A DNA stretch of 64,000 nucleotides, taken from assembly GCF_001429505.1 (NCBI RefSeq), contig NZ_LMJW01000011.1, positions 282,344 through 346,343 on the forward strand, in the 5' to 3' direction. Position numbers and translations under genes: made by a program. Below the pieces are notes generated by a model. It was given only the letters and a program-made list of their open reading frames with translations, did no database searches and was not told the DNA's origin. Every line of letters starts with the position of its first letter. Position 1 is the stretch's first letter. Positions 44,938-54,109 of the stretch are shown here, piece after piece. This stretch comes from Allobosea sp. Root483D1. Lineage in GTDB: Bacteria; Pseudomonadota; Alphaproteobacteria; Rhizobiales; Beijerinckiaceae.

Positions 44938-46632
44938 ATGTCTGCGCCGTCCCTGTTCGGTTCCCGCGACGAGAGGATCGTCGAGCCGCGCAGCCTGCTC
45001 TCGTCGATCGGCGAAGTCGCCTATAGCTGGGACATCGGTAGCGACACGCTGAGCTGGGGGCCGAACGCCGCCGAGGTGCTGGGCCAGGTGCCGGCAACGG
45101 TGCTGGAGCGGGGCCTCGCCTTCGCCGGGCTGGTCGAGCCCGGCAGCGGCCGCAGCCGCTATGATGCGATCTTCTCTTCGGGCGGGCATGATTTCGGCGA
45201 CGGCGCGGTCTACCGCACGCGCTACGCCGCCGACCTCGCCGGCCGCAAGATGTGGATCGAGGATGCCGGGCGCTGGTTCGCCGGCATCGACGGCCGGCCG
45301 GCGCACGCACGCGGCGTGCTCAGGCTGGAGCGTGCGGTCCGGCCGGAAGAGCTGACGGCGACCGACACCGATCTCTGCGACCGCAATAGGCTGGTCGAGC
45401 GCGTCGATGAGGCCCTGGCCGAGCATCTGCCGGCGGAACGCTCCGTCGTGGTGCTGATCGCGGCGATCGGCGAGCTTTCGCGGCTCAACGATGATTTCGG
45501 CCATGAGGGCACGGAAGAGATCATCGAAGAGGTCCGCCAGCGCCTGCACTCGGTGATGCGCCGGCGCGACCAGCTGATGCACTATTCAGGCAACCGCTTC
45601 GCCATCCTGCTCAGCGGCTGCCCGGCGAACCAGATCGAGGCCGCGGCGCAGCGCTTCATCAAGGCGGTGGCGCGCTCGGCGGTCGAGACCTCGCGCGGGA
45701 TCGCGCTGGCCCGGCTACGCGTTGGCGCGGCCATCGCTCCGGACCTGTCCCGCCACGGCTCGGTGCTGGTCAAGGCGGCCGAGAACGCGCTCGCCAGCGC
45801 CGAGGCGATGGGCCTCGACAATGCCGTGATCGCGCGCCGAGCCATCGCGGCCGAAGCCGGCGGCGCCGCGCCGCGGCTCGATCTCGAGGCGGTCGCCGCG
45901 CTCAACGAGCGCAAGGTGAGGCTCGCCTTCCAGCCGGTGGTGACGGCGAAGGGCCGTGCACTCGCTTTCAACGAGGCGCTCCTGCGGGTCGAGCGCCCGC
46001 TGGGCGGTTTCCTTGCCGCGGCGGAGCTGGTGCCCCTGCTCGAAAGGCGGGGCCTGGTCGGCCTGTTCGACCATCGCGTGCTCGAGCTCGCCATGACGCA
46101 TCTGGCGGAGCGGCCCGAGGCGGTGCTGTCGATCAACGTGTCGCCGCGCACGCTGGCGGAGGCGGACTGGATCGAGGGGTTCGAGGCGAGTGCCAGGGCG
46201 AACCCGGTTGCGGCGAAGCGCCTGATCGTCGAAGTCACGGAGACGGCGACGATCGAGGATCCTGATCGGATGGCCAAGCTGCTGGCCCGGATCAAGCAGC
46301 GCGGCGCCCGGGTCGCGATCGACGATTTCGGAGCGGGGCACACCTCGCTCCGGCACTTGCGCGCTTTTCCGATCGACATCCTCAAGCTCGACGGCGCCTT
46401 CACGCAGAATCTGCGGCGCTCGACCGATGATCGCTTCTTCGTGCGGACCCTGCTCGAACTGGCCCATCACCTCGGCGTCGAGACGGTCGCCGAATGGGTC
46501 GACGACGAGCTGCAGGCCTCGATGCTGTGCGATTGGGGCGTCACCTATCTGCAGGGGCACCTGATCGGCAAGGCCGAGCTGAGCCCGCAGGAGGACGCGC
46601 AGGACGACCCGCCGCTGCGCGCGGCCGGCTGA
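44938..46632 (+). CDS. EAL-domain cyclic-di-GMP phosphodiesterase with degenerate GGDEF
   Basis: A 564-residue three-part protein: a PAS-like sensor (about residues 20-135), a GGDEF-type domain (150-300) and an EAL domain (315-550). In the GGDEF domain the active site reads SGNRF (217-221), so it should not make cyclic di-GMP. The EAL domain keeps its metal and catalytic residues: EALLR (Glu346), 'INVSPRTL', 'EVTETATI', 'IDDFGAGHTSLRHLR', 'LKLDG', 'ETVAEWV' and 'LQGHLIGK'. It is probably an active phosphodiesterase with a regulatory middle domain. No membrane helix is seen. It is a single-gene unit. Confidence 0.9.
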   Translation: MSAPSLFGSRDERIVEPRSLLSSIGEVAYSWDIGSDTLSWGPNAAEVLGQVPATVLERGLAFAGLVEPGSGRSRYDAIFSSGGHDFGDGAVYRTRYAADLAGRKMWIEDAGRWFAGIDGRPAHARGVLRLERAVRPEELTATDTDLCDRNRLVERVDEALAEHLPAERSVVVLIAAIGELSRLNDDFGHEGTEEIIEEVRQRLHSVMRRRDQLMHYSGNRFAILLSGCPANQIEAAAQRFIKAVARSAVETSRGIALARLRVGAAIAPDLSRHGSVLVKAAENALASAEAMGLDNAVIARRAIAAEAGGAAPRLDLEAVAALNERKVRLAFQPVVTAKGRALAFNEALLRVERPLGGFLAAAELVPLLERRGLVGLFDHRVLELAMTHLAERPEAVLSINVSPRTLAEADWIEGFEASARANPVAAKRLIVEVTETATIEDPDRMAKLLARIKQRGARVAIDDFGAGHTSLRHLRAFPIDILKLDGAFTQNLRRSTDDRFFVRTLLELAHHLGVETVAEWVDDELQASMLCDWGVTYLQGHLIGKAELSPQEDAQDDPPLRAAG

Positions 46633-46705
46633 CAGCCGCCGCGCTCAGCGTCGAAAAGGGTTGTGCGAGAGGGCTGCCCGGGCCGTCGCCCGAGCAGACC
46701 GGGCC

Positions 46706-47281
46706 TCACTTGCCCTTGGCCAGCTTGTCGAGCCGCTCGCGCATCTCGTTGAGCTCGCGCTTGAGGTCGCCGAGCTCGCCGATCTCGCCCTGGACCGGGG
46801 CTTCGCCCTTGGCTTTCGCAGCGGCGGCCGCCGTGAACGGGTTGAACAGGCGGAAGGCCTCGGTGAACATCGCCATGTTGGCGCGCGTCTGGGCCTGGAG
46901 CGCATCGATCGCGCCAGTGCCGAAGGTCTTGCCCATCTGCTCCCGGAACTTGTTCTGCTCCTGGGTCAGATTGTCCATCGAGAATTCGAGGTAGCGCGGC
47001 ACCAGTGCCTGCATGCTGTCGCCGTAGAAGCGGATCAGCTGGCGCAGCACGGCGATCGGCAGGAGGTTCTGCCCGTCCTTGCTCTCTTCCTCAAAGATGA
47101 TCTGGGCCAGCACGGAGCGCGTGATCTCCTCGCCGCTCTTGGCGTCGTAGACGACGAAATCCTCGCCCTTGCGCACCAGTCCGGCCAAGTCCTCCAGCGT
47201 CACGTAGGAGCTCGTACCTGTGTGGTATAGCCGCCGATTGGCGTATTTCTTGATGACAGTCGGTTCTTTGTCGCTGGCCAT
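46706..47281 (-). CDS. phaR: Polyhydroxyalkanoate synthesis repressor PhaR
   Basis: A 191-residue DNA- and PHB-binding repressor that controls phasin and PHB genes. The N-terminal domain 'VIKKYANRRLYHTGTSSYVT' and 'GEDFVVYDAKSGEEITRSVL' are unmistakable, followed by the PHB accumulation regulatory region 'LRQLIRFYGDSMQALVPRYL'. The C-terminal helix is Glu/Lys/Arg-rich. It is divergent from phaA across about 250 bases, a natural place for its own operator. Confidence 0.95.
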   Translation of the reverse strand: MASDKEPTVIKKYANRRLYHTGTSSYVTLEDLAGLVRKGEDFVVYDAKSGEEITRSVLAQIIFEEESKDGQNLLPIAVLRQLIRFYGDSMQALVPRYLEFSMDNLTQEQNKFREQMGKTFGTGAIDALQAQTRANMAMFTEAFRLFNPFTAAAAAKAKGEAPVQGEIGELGDLKRELNEMRERLDKLAKGK

Positions 47282-47532
47282 CGACCCCACACGGCTAGTT
47301 GCGGCCAAGCCTCAGGGATCGGGCAAGGCCGGAGAACGGTCCCGAGGGGAACGATAACTCTTCGGCCGCCTGCTGCAAGTTTTTTGAGCGGGGGGCGAGA
47401 TCGCGCCGAGTTTGCCTTGAAGATGAGCTTGGCCGCTCAGCCGGCTTGACGGCGCCGTTTTGCCCTTCGAAGGTGGGCGGGACAAGCCGTTCGGCCGGAT
47501 GGCCGGCGGAAATGAACCGGAGGACGGGCCCC

Positions 47533-48711
47533 ATGGCTGAGAATGACATCGTGATCGTCGGCGCAGCGCGCACCGCGGTCGGCGCCTTCAACGGTGCCTT
47601 CGCCAACACGCCGGCTCACGATCTCGGCTCGGCGGTGATCAAGGAGGTGCTCAAGCGCGCCAAGGTCGATGCCGGCGAGGTCGACGAGGTCATCCTCGGT
47701 CAGGTACTGACAGCGGCTCAAGGCCAGAACCCGGCCCGCAAGGCAGCAGTCGATGCCGGCGTGCCGCAGGGCGCCACCGCCTGGGGGCTCAATCAGGTCT
47801 GCGGTTCCGGCCTGCGCGCGGTGGCGATCGGCATGCAGCAGATCGCCAATGGCGATGCCAACATCATCGTCGCCGGCGGCCAGGAATCGATGTCGCTCTC
47901 GGCCCACGCCGCCCATATGCGCGCCGGCACCAAGATGGGCGACGTGAAGTTCATCGACACCATGATCAAGGACGGCCTCTGGGATATCTTCCACGGCTAC
48001 CACATGGGCACCACTGCCGAGAACGTCGCGACCCAATGGCAGATCAGCCGCGAGGAGCAGGACCGCTTCGCCGTCGGCTCGCAGAACAAGGCCGAGGCGG
48101 CCAGGAAGGCCGGCCGGTTCAAGGACGAGATCGCGCCGGTGACGATCTCGACGCGCAAGGGCGACATCGTCGTCGACACCGACGAATATATCCGTGACGG
48201 CGCGACGGTCGAGGCGATGGCCAAGCTCAAGCCGGCCTTCTCGAAGGACGGCACGGTGACCGCCGGCAACGCCTCCGGCCTCAATGACGGCGCCGCAGCG
48301 CTGGTGCTGATGACGGCCAAGGAAGCGGCCAAGCGCGGCCTGACCCCACTCGCCCGCATCGCCTCCTGGGCGACGGCCGGCGTCGATCCGGCGATCATGG
48401 GCTCGGGTCCGATCCCGGCGACCCGCAAGGCGCTGGAGAAGGCCGGCTGGAAGGTCGGGGACCTCGAGCTGGTCGAGGCCAACGAAGCCTTCGCGGCGCA
48501 GGCGCTGGCGGTGAACAAGGATCTCGGCTGGGATCCCGCGATCGTCAACGTCAACGGCGGGGCGATCGCGATCGGCCACCCGATCGGCGCGTCCGGCGCG
48601 CGCGTGCTGGTGACGCTGCTGCACGAAATGGCCAAGCGCGACGCCAAGAAGGGCCTCGCCACGCTCTGCATCGGCGGCGGCATGGGCATCGCCCTGGCCG
48701 TGGAGCGCTGA
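47533..48711 (+). CDS. phaA: Acetyl-CoA C-acetyltransferase PhaA
   Basis: A 392-residue biosynthetic thiolase that joins two acetyl-CoA to acetoacetyl-CoA, the first step of PHB synthesis. The acyl-carrying Cys is in '[12 protein letters not shown]', the His in '[16 protein letters not shown]', and the second Cys in '[15 protein letters not shown]'. The ATG at 47533 follows GGAGG (47519-47523). The DUF1737 gene and phaB follow at 13- and 40-base spacing. Confidence 0.95.
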   Translation: MAENDIVIVGAARTAVGAFNGAFANTPAHDLGSAVIKEVLKRAKVDAGEVDEVILGQVLTAAQGQNPARKAAVDAGVPQGATAWGLNQVCGSGLRAVAIGMQQIANGDANIIVAGGQESMSLSAHAAHMRAGTKMGDVKFIDTMIKDGLWDIFHGYHMGTTAENVATQWQISREEQDRFAVGSQNKAEAARKAGRFKDEIAPVTISTRKGDIVVDTDEYIRDGATVEAMAKLKPAFSKDGTVTAGNASGLNDGAAALVLMTAKEAAKRGLTPLARIASWATAGVDPAIMGSGPIPATRKALEKAGWKVGDLELVEANEAFAAQALAVNKDLGWDPAIVNVNGGAIAIGHPIGASGARVLVTLLHEMAKRDAKKGLATLCIGGGMGIALAVER

Positions 48712-48724
48712 GCAGCACCGCGTC

Positions 48725-48940
48725 ATGCCGAAGCAGACCACGCTCTACCGCTATCTCACCGGCCCCGATGACGCCTCGTTCTGTCATCGGGTCTCGGCGG
48801 CGTTGAGCCAGGGCTGGGTGCTCTACGGGCATCCGGCCCTGACCTATGACGAGAAGGCGGGACGCGTGATCTGCGGCCAGGCGATCATCAAGGACGTCGA
48901 CCGGACCTACGAGCCCGGTCTCGATCTCAGCAAAGAATAA
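48725..48940 (+). CDS. DUF1737 family small protein in PHB operon
   Basis: A 71-residue protein of the DUF1737 family, with 'LYRYLTGPDDASFCHRVSAA' and 'LSQGWVLYGHPALTYD'. It lies 13 bases after phaA and 40 before phaB, so all three are surely one transcript. The function of the family is unknown; the position suggests a part in PHB synthesis or its control. No membrane or DNA-binding motif is visible. Confidence 0.85.
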   Translation: MPKQTTLYRYLTGPDDASFCHRVSAALSQGWVLYGHPALTYDEKAGRVICGQAIIKDVDRTYEPGLDLSKE

Positions 48941-48980
48941 CGCGGCATCCATAGCCGCGTCTAAGAGGGAGACGACGACG

Positions 48981-49706
48981 ATGGCTAAGGTTGCATTGGT
49001 TACGGGGGGCTCGCGCGGCATCGGCGCTGCGATCTCGAAAGGCTTGCAGGCGGCCGGCTACACTGTGGCGGCGAGCTATGCCGGCAATGACGAGGCGGCG
49101 ACCAAGTTTACCGCCGAGACCGGCATCAAGACCTATAAATGGGACGTCTCGGATTATGATTCCTGCGTTGCCGGCATCGCCAAGGTCGAGGCGGAGCTCG
49201 GGCCGGTCGACGTGCTCGTCAACAATGCGGGAATCACGCGCGACGGCATGTTCCACAAGATGACCAAGGAGCAGTGGGACGCCGTCATCAACACCAACCT
49301 CAACTCCCTCTTCAACATGACCCGCCCGGTCTGGGAGGGCATGCGCTCGCGCAAGTTCGGTCGCGTCATCTGCATCTCGTCGATCAACGGCCAGAAGGGC
49401 CAGATGGGCCAGGTCAACTACTCCGCCGCCAAGGCCGGCGACATCGGTTTCGTCAAGGCGCTGGCACAGGAGGGCGCACGGGCCGGCATCACGGTGAACG
49501 CGATCTGCCCCGGCTACATCGCGACCGAGATGGTCAAGGCGATCGACCCGGCCGTGATCGAAAAGTCGATCCTGCCGCATATCCCGGTCGGGCGTCTCGG
49601 CGAGCCCGAGGAGATCGCGCGGGCGGTGGTGTTCCTGGCCAGCGACGATGCCGGCTTCATCACCGGCTCGACGCTCTCCGCCAATGGCGGCCAGCTCATG
49701 GCTTGA
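48981..49706 (+). CDS. phaB: Acetoacetyl-CoA reductase PhaB
   Basis: A 241-residue NADPH-dependent short-chain reductase that makes (R)-3-hydroxybutyryl-CoA for PHB synthase. Motifs: 'VTGGSRGIGAAI', 'VNNAGITRDGMFHKM', catalytic Ser in 'VICISSINGQKGQMGQ' and Tyr/Lys in 'NYSAAKAG', and 'CPGYIATEMV'. GGGAGA precedes the ATG. PHB synthase (phaC) is not in this window. A strong terminator follows. Confidence 0.95.
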   Translation: MAKVALVTGGSRGIGAAISKGLQAAGYTVAASYAGNDEAATKFTAETGIKTYKWDVSDYDSCVAGIAKVEAELGPVDVLVNNAGITRDGMFHKMTKEQWDAVINTNLNSLFNMTRPVWEGMRSRKFGRVICISSINGQKGQMGQVNYSAAKAGDIGFVKALAQEGARAGITVNAICPGYIATEMVKAIDPAVIEKSILPHIPVGRLGEPEEIARAVVFLASDDAGFITGSTLSANGGQLMA

Positions 49707-49730
49707 CGGCAATCATCGGCTGATACGCGA

Positions 49731-49760
49731 AGGGCGGAGCTTCTGGCTCCGCCCTTTTTC
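49731..49760 (+). terminator. Intrinsic terminator after phaB
   Basis: Perfect 10-bp stem AGGGCGGAGC / GCTCCGCCCT with loop TTCTG, followed by TTTTCG. Confidence 0.93.
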
Positions 49761-49782
49761 GTTGAGATCGCGTCCGCGCCGC

Positions 49783-50979
49783 TCAGCTGCGCGCTTCCTT
49801 CGGCAGCAGGAAGGTGAGCAAGCCGAAGGCCGGCAGCCAGGCGCAGAGCGCGAAGACCTGGACGATGCCAATCCTGTCGGCGAGCGCGCCGAGCGCTGCG
49901 GCCGCTATGCCGCCAAGCCCGAAAGCGAGGCCGTAAAACAGTCCGCCGACCAGCCCGACGCGGTGCGGCACCAGGTCGATCGCGTAGATCAGGATCGCCG
50001 AGAAGGCGCTCGCCATGATGAAGCTGATGATCACGCTGAGGATCGCGGTCCAGACGAGGTCGGCATAGGGGAGGGCCAGCGCAAAGGGCAGGCAGCCGAG
50101 GATCGAGAGCCAGATCACGCGGTGGCGGCCGATGCGGTCGCCGATCATGCCGCCGATGATCACGCCGGCGGCGCCGACGACGAGATAGAGGAAGAGCAGG
50201 ATCTGCGAGAGCTGCAGCGAAACCTGGAAGCGCTCGATCAGATAGAAGGTGTAGTAGGAGGTGAAGGCGGCCGAATAGGCGTTCTTCGAGAACAGGATGA
50301 CGATCAGCACCGCCATGGCGAGCAGGACGCGGCTGCGCGGCATGCCATGCGTGGCGACGTCGTCGGCATGCGCCTTCGCGGCGACCTGCTCACGGCGGAA
50401 AGCGGAGTAGCGCGAGCCGATCCAGGCCATCAGCAGCATGGCGACGAGCACGATGCCGGAGAACCAGGACAGGCTCTGCTGGCCGTTCGGCACCACGACG
50501 ACGGCGGCGAGCAGCGGGCCGATCGCGTAGCCGGCATGGCCGCCGACCTGGAAGACGCCCTGCGCCAGTCCCTGGCGGCCGGCGGCGGCATGGCGGGCCA
50601 TGCGGGTCGCCTCGGGATGGAAGACGGCCGAGCCGGTGCCGACCAGGGCGGCGGCGATGAGCACCATGCCGTAGCTGTGGGCGAAGGCGAGCGAGAGCAG
50701 GCCGGCCAGCGTCGCGCCCATGCCGGCGACCATCGCATAGGGCCAGGGCTTCTTGTCGGTGACGTAACCGAGGAGCGGCTGCAGCAGCGAAGACGTGACC
50801 TGGAAAGCCAACGTGATCAGGCCGATCTGCACGAAGTCGAGCTGGTAGGTCTCCTTGAGCAACGGGTAGACCGCCGGGATCATCGACTGGATCAGGTCGT
50901 TGAGCAGATGGGCGACGCTGAGGGCCGCCAGGACCGGCATCAGCGGACGGGCGGCAGTCGGCAAGGGGAGCGTGGTCAT
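49783..50979 (-). CDS. MFS transporter, fosmidomycin-resistance (Fsr) type
   Basis: A 398-residue major facilitator with 12 membrane helices, of the Fsr group. The first helix reads 'MPVLAALSVAHLLNDLIQSM' and loop 2-3 has 'LLGYVTDKKPWPY'; 'STGSA.FHPEATR'-like 'GTGSAVFHPEATRMARHAA' follows. The start at 50979 removes a poorly conserved basic leader in the longer frame. It is closely related to the truncated transporter at 63668. The exported compound is unknown. Confidence 0.9.
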   Translation of the reverse strand: MTTLPLPTAARPLMPVLAALSVAHLLNDLIQSMIPAVYPLLKETYQLDFVQIGLITLAFQVTSSLLQPLLGYVTDKKPWPYAMVAGMGATLAGLLSLAFAHSYGMVLIAAALVGTGSAVFHPEATRMARHAAAGRQGLAQGVFQVGGHAGYAIGPLLAAVVVVPNGQQSLSWFSGIVLVAMLLMAWIGSRYSAFRREQVAAKAHADDVATHGMPRSRVLLAMAVLIVILFSKNAYSAAFTSYYTFYLIERFQVSLQLSQILLFLYLVVGAAGVIIGGMIGDRIGRHRVIWLSILGCLPFALALPYADLVWTAILSVIISFIMASAFSAILIYAIDLVPHRVGLVGGLFYGLAFGLGGIAAAALGALADRIGIVQVFALCAWLPAFGLLTFLLPKEARS

Positions 50980-51080
50980 GCCACGACGCTTGCGCTCGCG
51001 CGCGAGCGCGGTCAATCGCCCGGCGAAGCGCGCCGTGCATGGCCGCTCTCGCGTGGAAGCCATGCAGCGGGCTAGATCGA

Positions 51081-51737
51081 TCAGGTCGACGCCAGGCTCG
51101 CCGCGAGCGCTTCACCGGCTGCGACGATATGAGCTTCGAGCGCCTGGGCGGCAGGCTCGATCCGCCCCGCTGTCAGTTCGGCGAGGATGTGCCTGTGCTC
51201 CGCCTCCGAGCGTGGCTGCCAGTCGAGGCCCTGCCAGGTCGCAAACAGGAAGCGCGCGCTCGTGCGCTGCAGGTCCTCGATCGTCGCCAGCAGGCGCGGC
51301 AGGCCGCAAGGCGCGGTGATGGCGTGATGGAAGCGACGGTTGGCCGCCTCCCAGACCAGGGCCGCATCGCTCGCCTCTGCTTCGGCGATGGCCGCTGCGG
51401 CCGTTTCCAGATCGGCTGCGGCGAGTTTAAGGAAGCCGCGGCGCAGGGCGAGAGCCTCCAGTGCGGCGCGCATCGCCGTCACCTCCAGCACCAGCCCCGG
51501 CTCCAGCGGAGCGACGCGCACACCGCGGCGTGGCGCGCTGACGAGCAGGCCTTGCGCCTCCAATGTGCGGAAGGCTTCGCGTACCGGCACATGGCTGGCG
51601 CCGAACTCGGCCGCGACGTGGTCCTGCCGCACGGCGGCTCCCGGGGCCAATGCTCCGGTGAGGATGCGCTGCGCCAGGCTTCTGGCGATGCGGCTGGTCA
51701 GCGGGGCGCCGGCCTCGCTTTCGTCTTGAAAGCTCAT
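51081..51737 (-). CDS. GntR family transcriptional regulator (FadR/FCD type)
   Basis: A 218-residue regulator with a winged helix ('LTSRIARSLAQRILTGALAP', 'GASHVPVREAFRTLEAQGLL') and an all-helical FCD ligand domain (about residues 75-215) with the metal-site residues 'NRRFHHAI' and 'AEHRHILAEL'. It is divergent from an aminotransferase gene with a strong 23-base palindrome between them, so it most likely controls that gene and itself. Its ligand is probably an amino or organic acid. Confidence 0.9.
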   Translation of the reverse strand: MSFQDESEAGAPLTSRIARSLAQRILTGALAPGAAVRQDHVAAEFGASHVPVREAFRTLEAQGLLVSAPRRGVRVAPLEPGLVLEVTAMRAALEALALRRGFLKLAAADLETAAAAIAEAEASDAALVWEAANRRFHHAITAPCGLPRLLATIEDLQRTSARFLFATWQGLDWQPRSEAEHRHILAELTAGRIEPAAQALEAHIVAAGEALAASLAST

Positions 51738-51747
51738 GGCTCGTATG

Positions 51748-51770
51748 ATTTCATATATAATATATGAAAT
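51748..51770. promoter_or_regulatory. 23-base palindromic operator between gntR-type and aminotransferase genes
   Basis: ATTTCATATAT-A-ATATATGAAAT: two perfect 11-base arms around one base, very AT-rich in a GC-rich genome. It lies 10 bases before the regulator start and 11 before the proposed aminotransferase start at 51782, so binding would block both. An ATG inside it (51764) is unlikely to be the start. Confidence 0.85.
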
Positions 51771-51781
51771 TTGGTTTCACG

Positions 51782-52948
51782 ATGATGCGTCCTCGTCCGT
51801 CACGCCTGCGCCATATCGCCGGAATCGGCGTCGACCGCATGGGATCGATTGCCGACGCCTCGGGCAAGGATTTCCTGCGGCTCGAAAACCTCGACACCGA
51901 TATCCTGCCCGACGCCGAGGCGATCGCGCGTACGGTTCGCGCCGCCAGCGAGGATGCCGACAACAGCTATCTGCCCTTCGTCGGCCAGGTGCCCCTGCGC
52001 GATGTCGCGGCCCGCCATGTCTCGGCGATGTCCGGCGTGAGCTATAGCGGCGAGCGCAACTGCGTGATCTCGGCGGGCGGTCTTTCCGGCATCCTCAATG
52101 TCTTGCTGGCGACGATCGAGGTCGGCGACGAGGTGATCGTCACCGACCCGACCTATGCCGGGCTGATCAACCGGGTGCGGCTTGCCGGCGGGGTGCCGCG
52201 TTTCGTGCCGTTCGGGTTCGAGGCGGGCAGCGAATGGCGGCTCGACCGCGAGGCGTTGCGCGCCAGCATCGGGCCGAAGACCACCGCCATGTTGCTGATG
52301 TCGCCGTCGATGCCGTCGGGCGGCTGCCTCGATGCCGGCGACTGGGCCCTCGTTGCCGAGCTCTGCGTCGCGCATGACCTGCTGCTGATCGTCGACACGG
52401 CGATGGAACGGCTGGTGTACGACGGCCGGCCGGTGCTGCATCCGGCCGGGCTGCCGGGCATGGCGGAGCGGACGATCACCGTCGGCTCCTCGGCCAAGGA
52501 GCTGCGCATGATCGGCTGGCGTGTCGGCTGGATCGTCGCGCCGGACGCGTTCATGCCCGACCTCGTCGCGGTCTCGCTCGCCAATGTCGTGGTGCCGGTC
52601 GGCATCGGGCAGGATGCGGTCAGGGTCGCGCTCGAGAACTCGGCGACCACCCTCGCGCCCTATGTCGACGAATTGCAGGCGCGGCGGGATTGCGTGCTTG
52701 AGGAATTGCGCGGGCTGCCGGTCGGGGTGCCGGGCGGCGGCTGGTCGCTGCTGCTGCGGGTATCGGATTTCGGGCTCGACGGGGCGGCGATGTCGGAGCG
52801 TCTGCTGGAGCAAGGTGTCTGCGCCACGACGATGGCGGGCTGGGGTGAGACGCATGGCAAGCAGTACATTCGCTTCGTGTACGCCAATGAGCCGGTCGAG
52901 CGCCTGCGCGGGCTCGGCGAGCGCGTTAGCGCCGCGCTCGGCCTGTAG
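51782..52948 (+). CDS. PLP-dependent aminotransferase, class I/II
   Basis: A 388-residue fold-type I pyridoxal phosphate enzyme. The PLP Lys is in 'VGSSAKELRMIGWRVGW', the phosphate-binding and Asp regions in 'ISAGGLSGILNVLLATIEVG' and 'LLLIVDTAMERLVY', and the substrate Arg near 'YIRFVYA'. I choose the ATG at 51782, which leaves the operator untranslated; 51764 and 51785 are alternatives. The amino acid used is not evident. It should be controlled by the divergent GntR-type gene. Confidence 0.87.
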   Translation: MMRPRPSRLRHIAGIGVDRMGSIADASGKDFLRLENLDTDILPDAEAIARTVRAASEDADNSYLPFVGQVPLRDVAARHVSAMSGVSYSGERNCVISAGGLSGILNVLLATIEVGDEVIVTDPTYAGLINRVRLAGGVPRFVPFGFEAGSEWRLDREALRASIGPKTTAMLLMSPSMPSGGCLDAGDWALVAELCVAHDLLLIVDTAMERLVYDGRPVLHPAGLPGMAERTITVGSSAKELRMIGWRVGWIVAPDAFMPDLVAVSLANVVVPVGIGQDAVRVALENSATTLAPYVDELQARRDCVLEELRGLPVGVPGGGWSLLLRVSDFGLDGAAMSERLLEQGVCATTMAGWGETHGKQYIRFVYANEPVERLRGLGERVSAALGL

Positions 52949-53001
52949 GAGCCGATTGCGTCCGCTCGGCGGGGCGAGGATAGCGGAGTTGGTCGGCCGG
53001 C

Positions 53002-53988
53002 TCAGGCGAGGGCGACGCCGAAACGGCGGCGATAATCAGCTGGCGCAAGCCCGGTGATGCGCTGGAACAGCTTGCGGAAGGCCGAGGCGTCCTCGTAACC
53101 GACATCCCAGGCGATCTGTGCGACCGGGCGGCGGCTCAACTCCAGCGCCTCGCGCGCCTTGGCGATGCGGATCTGCTGGGCGTATTCGGTCGGCCGCAGG
53201 CCCGTCGCCTTGCGGAAGCGGCGCAGGAAGGTGCGCTCCTCCAGCCCCGCCCGCTTCGCCAGCGCGGGCACGTCGTGATCGCGGGCTCCGCTCGCTTGCA
53301 GCCAATGCTGCACCTTCAGGATCGCCGCGTCGCCATGGTCGAGCCGCGGTACGAAATGGCTGTAGGGCTGCTGCGTACGTCCGGGCGGATCGACCAGCAG
53401 GAAGCGGGCGGTCTCGAGCATCACGCTCGGTCCGAGCAAGCGCTCGACCAGCGTCAAACCGAGATCGGTCCAGGCCAGGATGCCGCCAGCGGTGATGATG
53501 TCGCCATCGTCGATCACCATGCGGTCGGTATCGACCCTCGCGGTCGGAAAGCGCGCCGCCAATTCCTTGGCGAACGCCCAATGCGTCGTCGCCTCGCGGC
53601 CTCCCAGCAGCCCGGCCTCGCCGAGCAGGAAGGCGCCGGCGCAGACCGAGCACAGCGTCGTGCCCTGGCCATGGCGCTCGGCCAGCCAGGTCGCGAGGCC
53701 GTTCATCGGCTGCATCTTCGCCGGCATGATCAGGCTCGGCGGCGCGATCAGGTGGCTCGGATCGTGCACATCACCGGCGTGGCTGTCGAAGACGCAATCC
53801 ACGCCCACGCCATCCGTCTCCTGGCGCCAATGGCTGACGCGGATCGCGGGAGCCTCCGGGCCGCCGCGATCCCGGCTCATCTCGCCCGCGATCCGGAACA
53901 AGTCGGTCAGCCCGTAGACGGCCGCAAGCTGCACATCCGGGTAGAGCAAAAGCCCGATCTCGGCGACAATCTGCTTTCCTATCGTCAT
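53002..53988 (-). CDS. GlxA-type transcriptional regulator (DJ-1/PfpI plus AraC HTH)
   Basis: A 328-residue regulator with an N-terminal DJ-1/PfpI-like domain ('[20 protein letters not shown]', and the nucleophile-elbow-like '[18 protein letters not shown]') and a C-terminal AraC-type HTH ('[20 protein letters not shown]', '[20 protein letters not shown]'). The start at 53988 (MTIGKQIV) is preferred over the longer frame. It is divergent from the chloroperoxidase-like hydrolase, its probable target. Confidence 0.9.
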   Translation of the reverse strand: MTIGKQIVAEIGLLLYPDVQLAAVYGLTDLFRIAGEMSRDRGGPEAPAIRVSHWRQETDGVGVDCVFDSHAGDVHDPSHLIAPPSLIMPAKMQPMNGLATWLAERHGQGTTLCSVCAGAFLLGEAGLLGGREATTHWAFAKELAARFPTARVDTDRMVIDDGDIITAGGILAWTDLGLTLVERLLGPSVMLETARFLLVDPPGRTQQPYSHFVPRLDHGDAAILKVQHWLQASGARDHDVPALAKRAGLEERTFLRRFRKATGLRPTEYAQQIRIAKAREALELSRRPVAQIAWDVGYEDASAFRKLFQRITGLAPADYRRRFGVALA

Positions 53989-54109
53989 GCTGTCAGTTTT
54001 GCCCCGGAGATTGTCGGTTCCGCCAAGCGGCAGCATGCAACGCCGCGCCTATAACCGTCCACATCGAAGGGCGACGATCCTGCCGCCCGCAAGCCGAAGG
54101 AAGCGACAG

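Noticed and set aside
49648-51075. Plus-strand frame opposite the MFS gene
   Set aside because: Arg/Asp/His/Gln-rich antisense shadow with no membrane or enzyme motifs.
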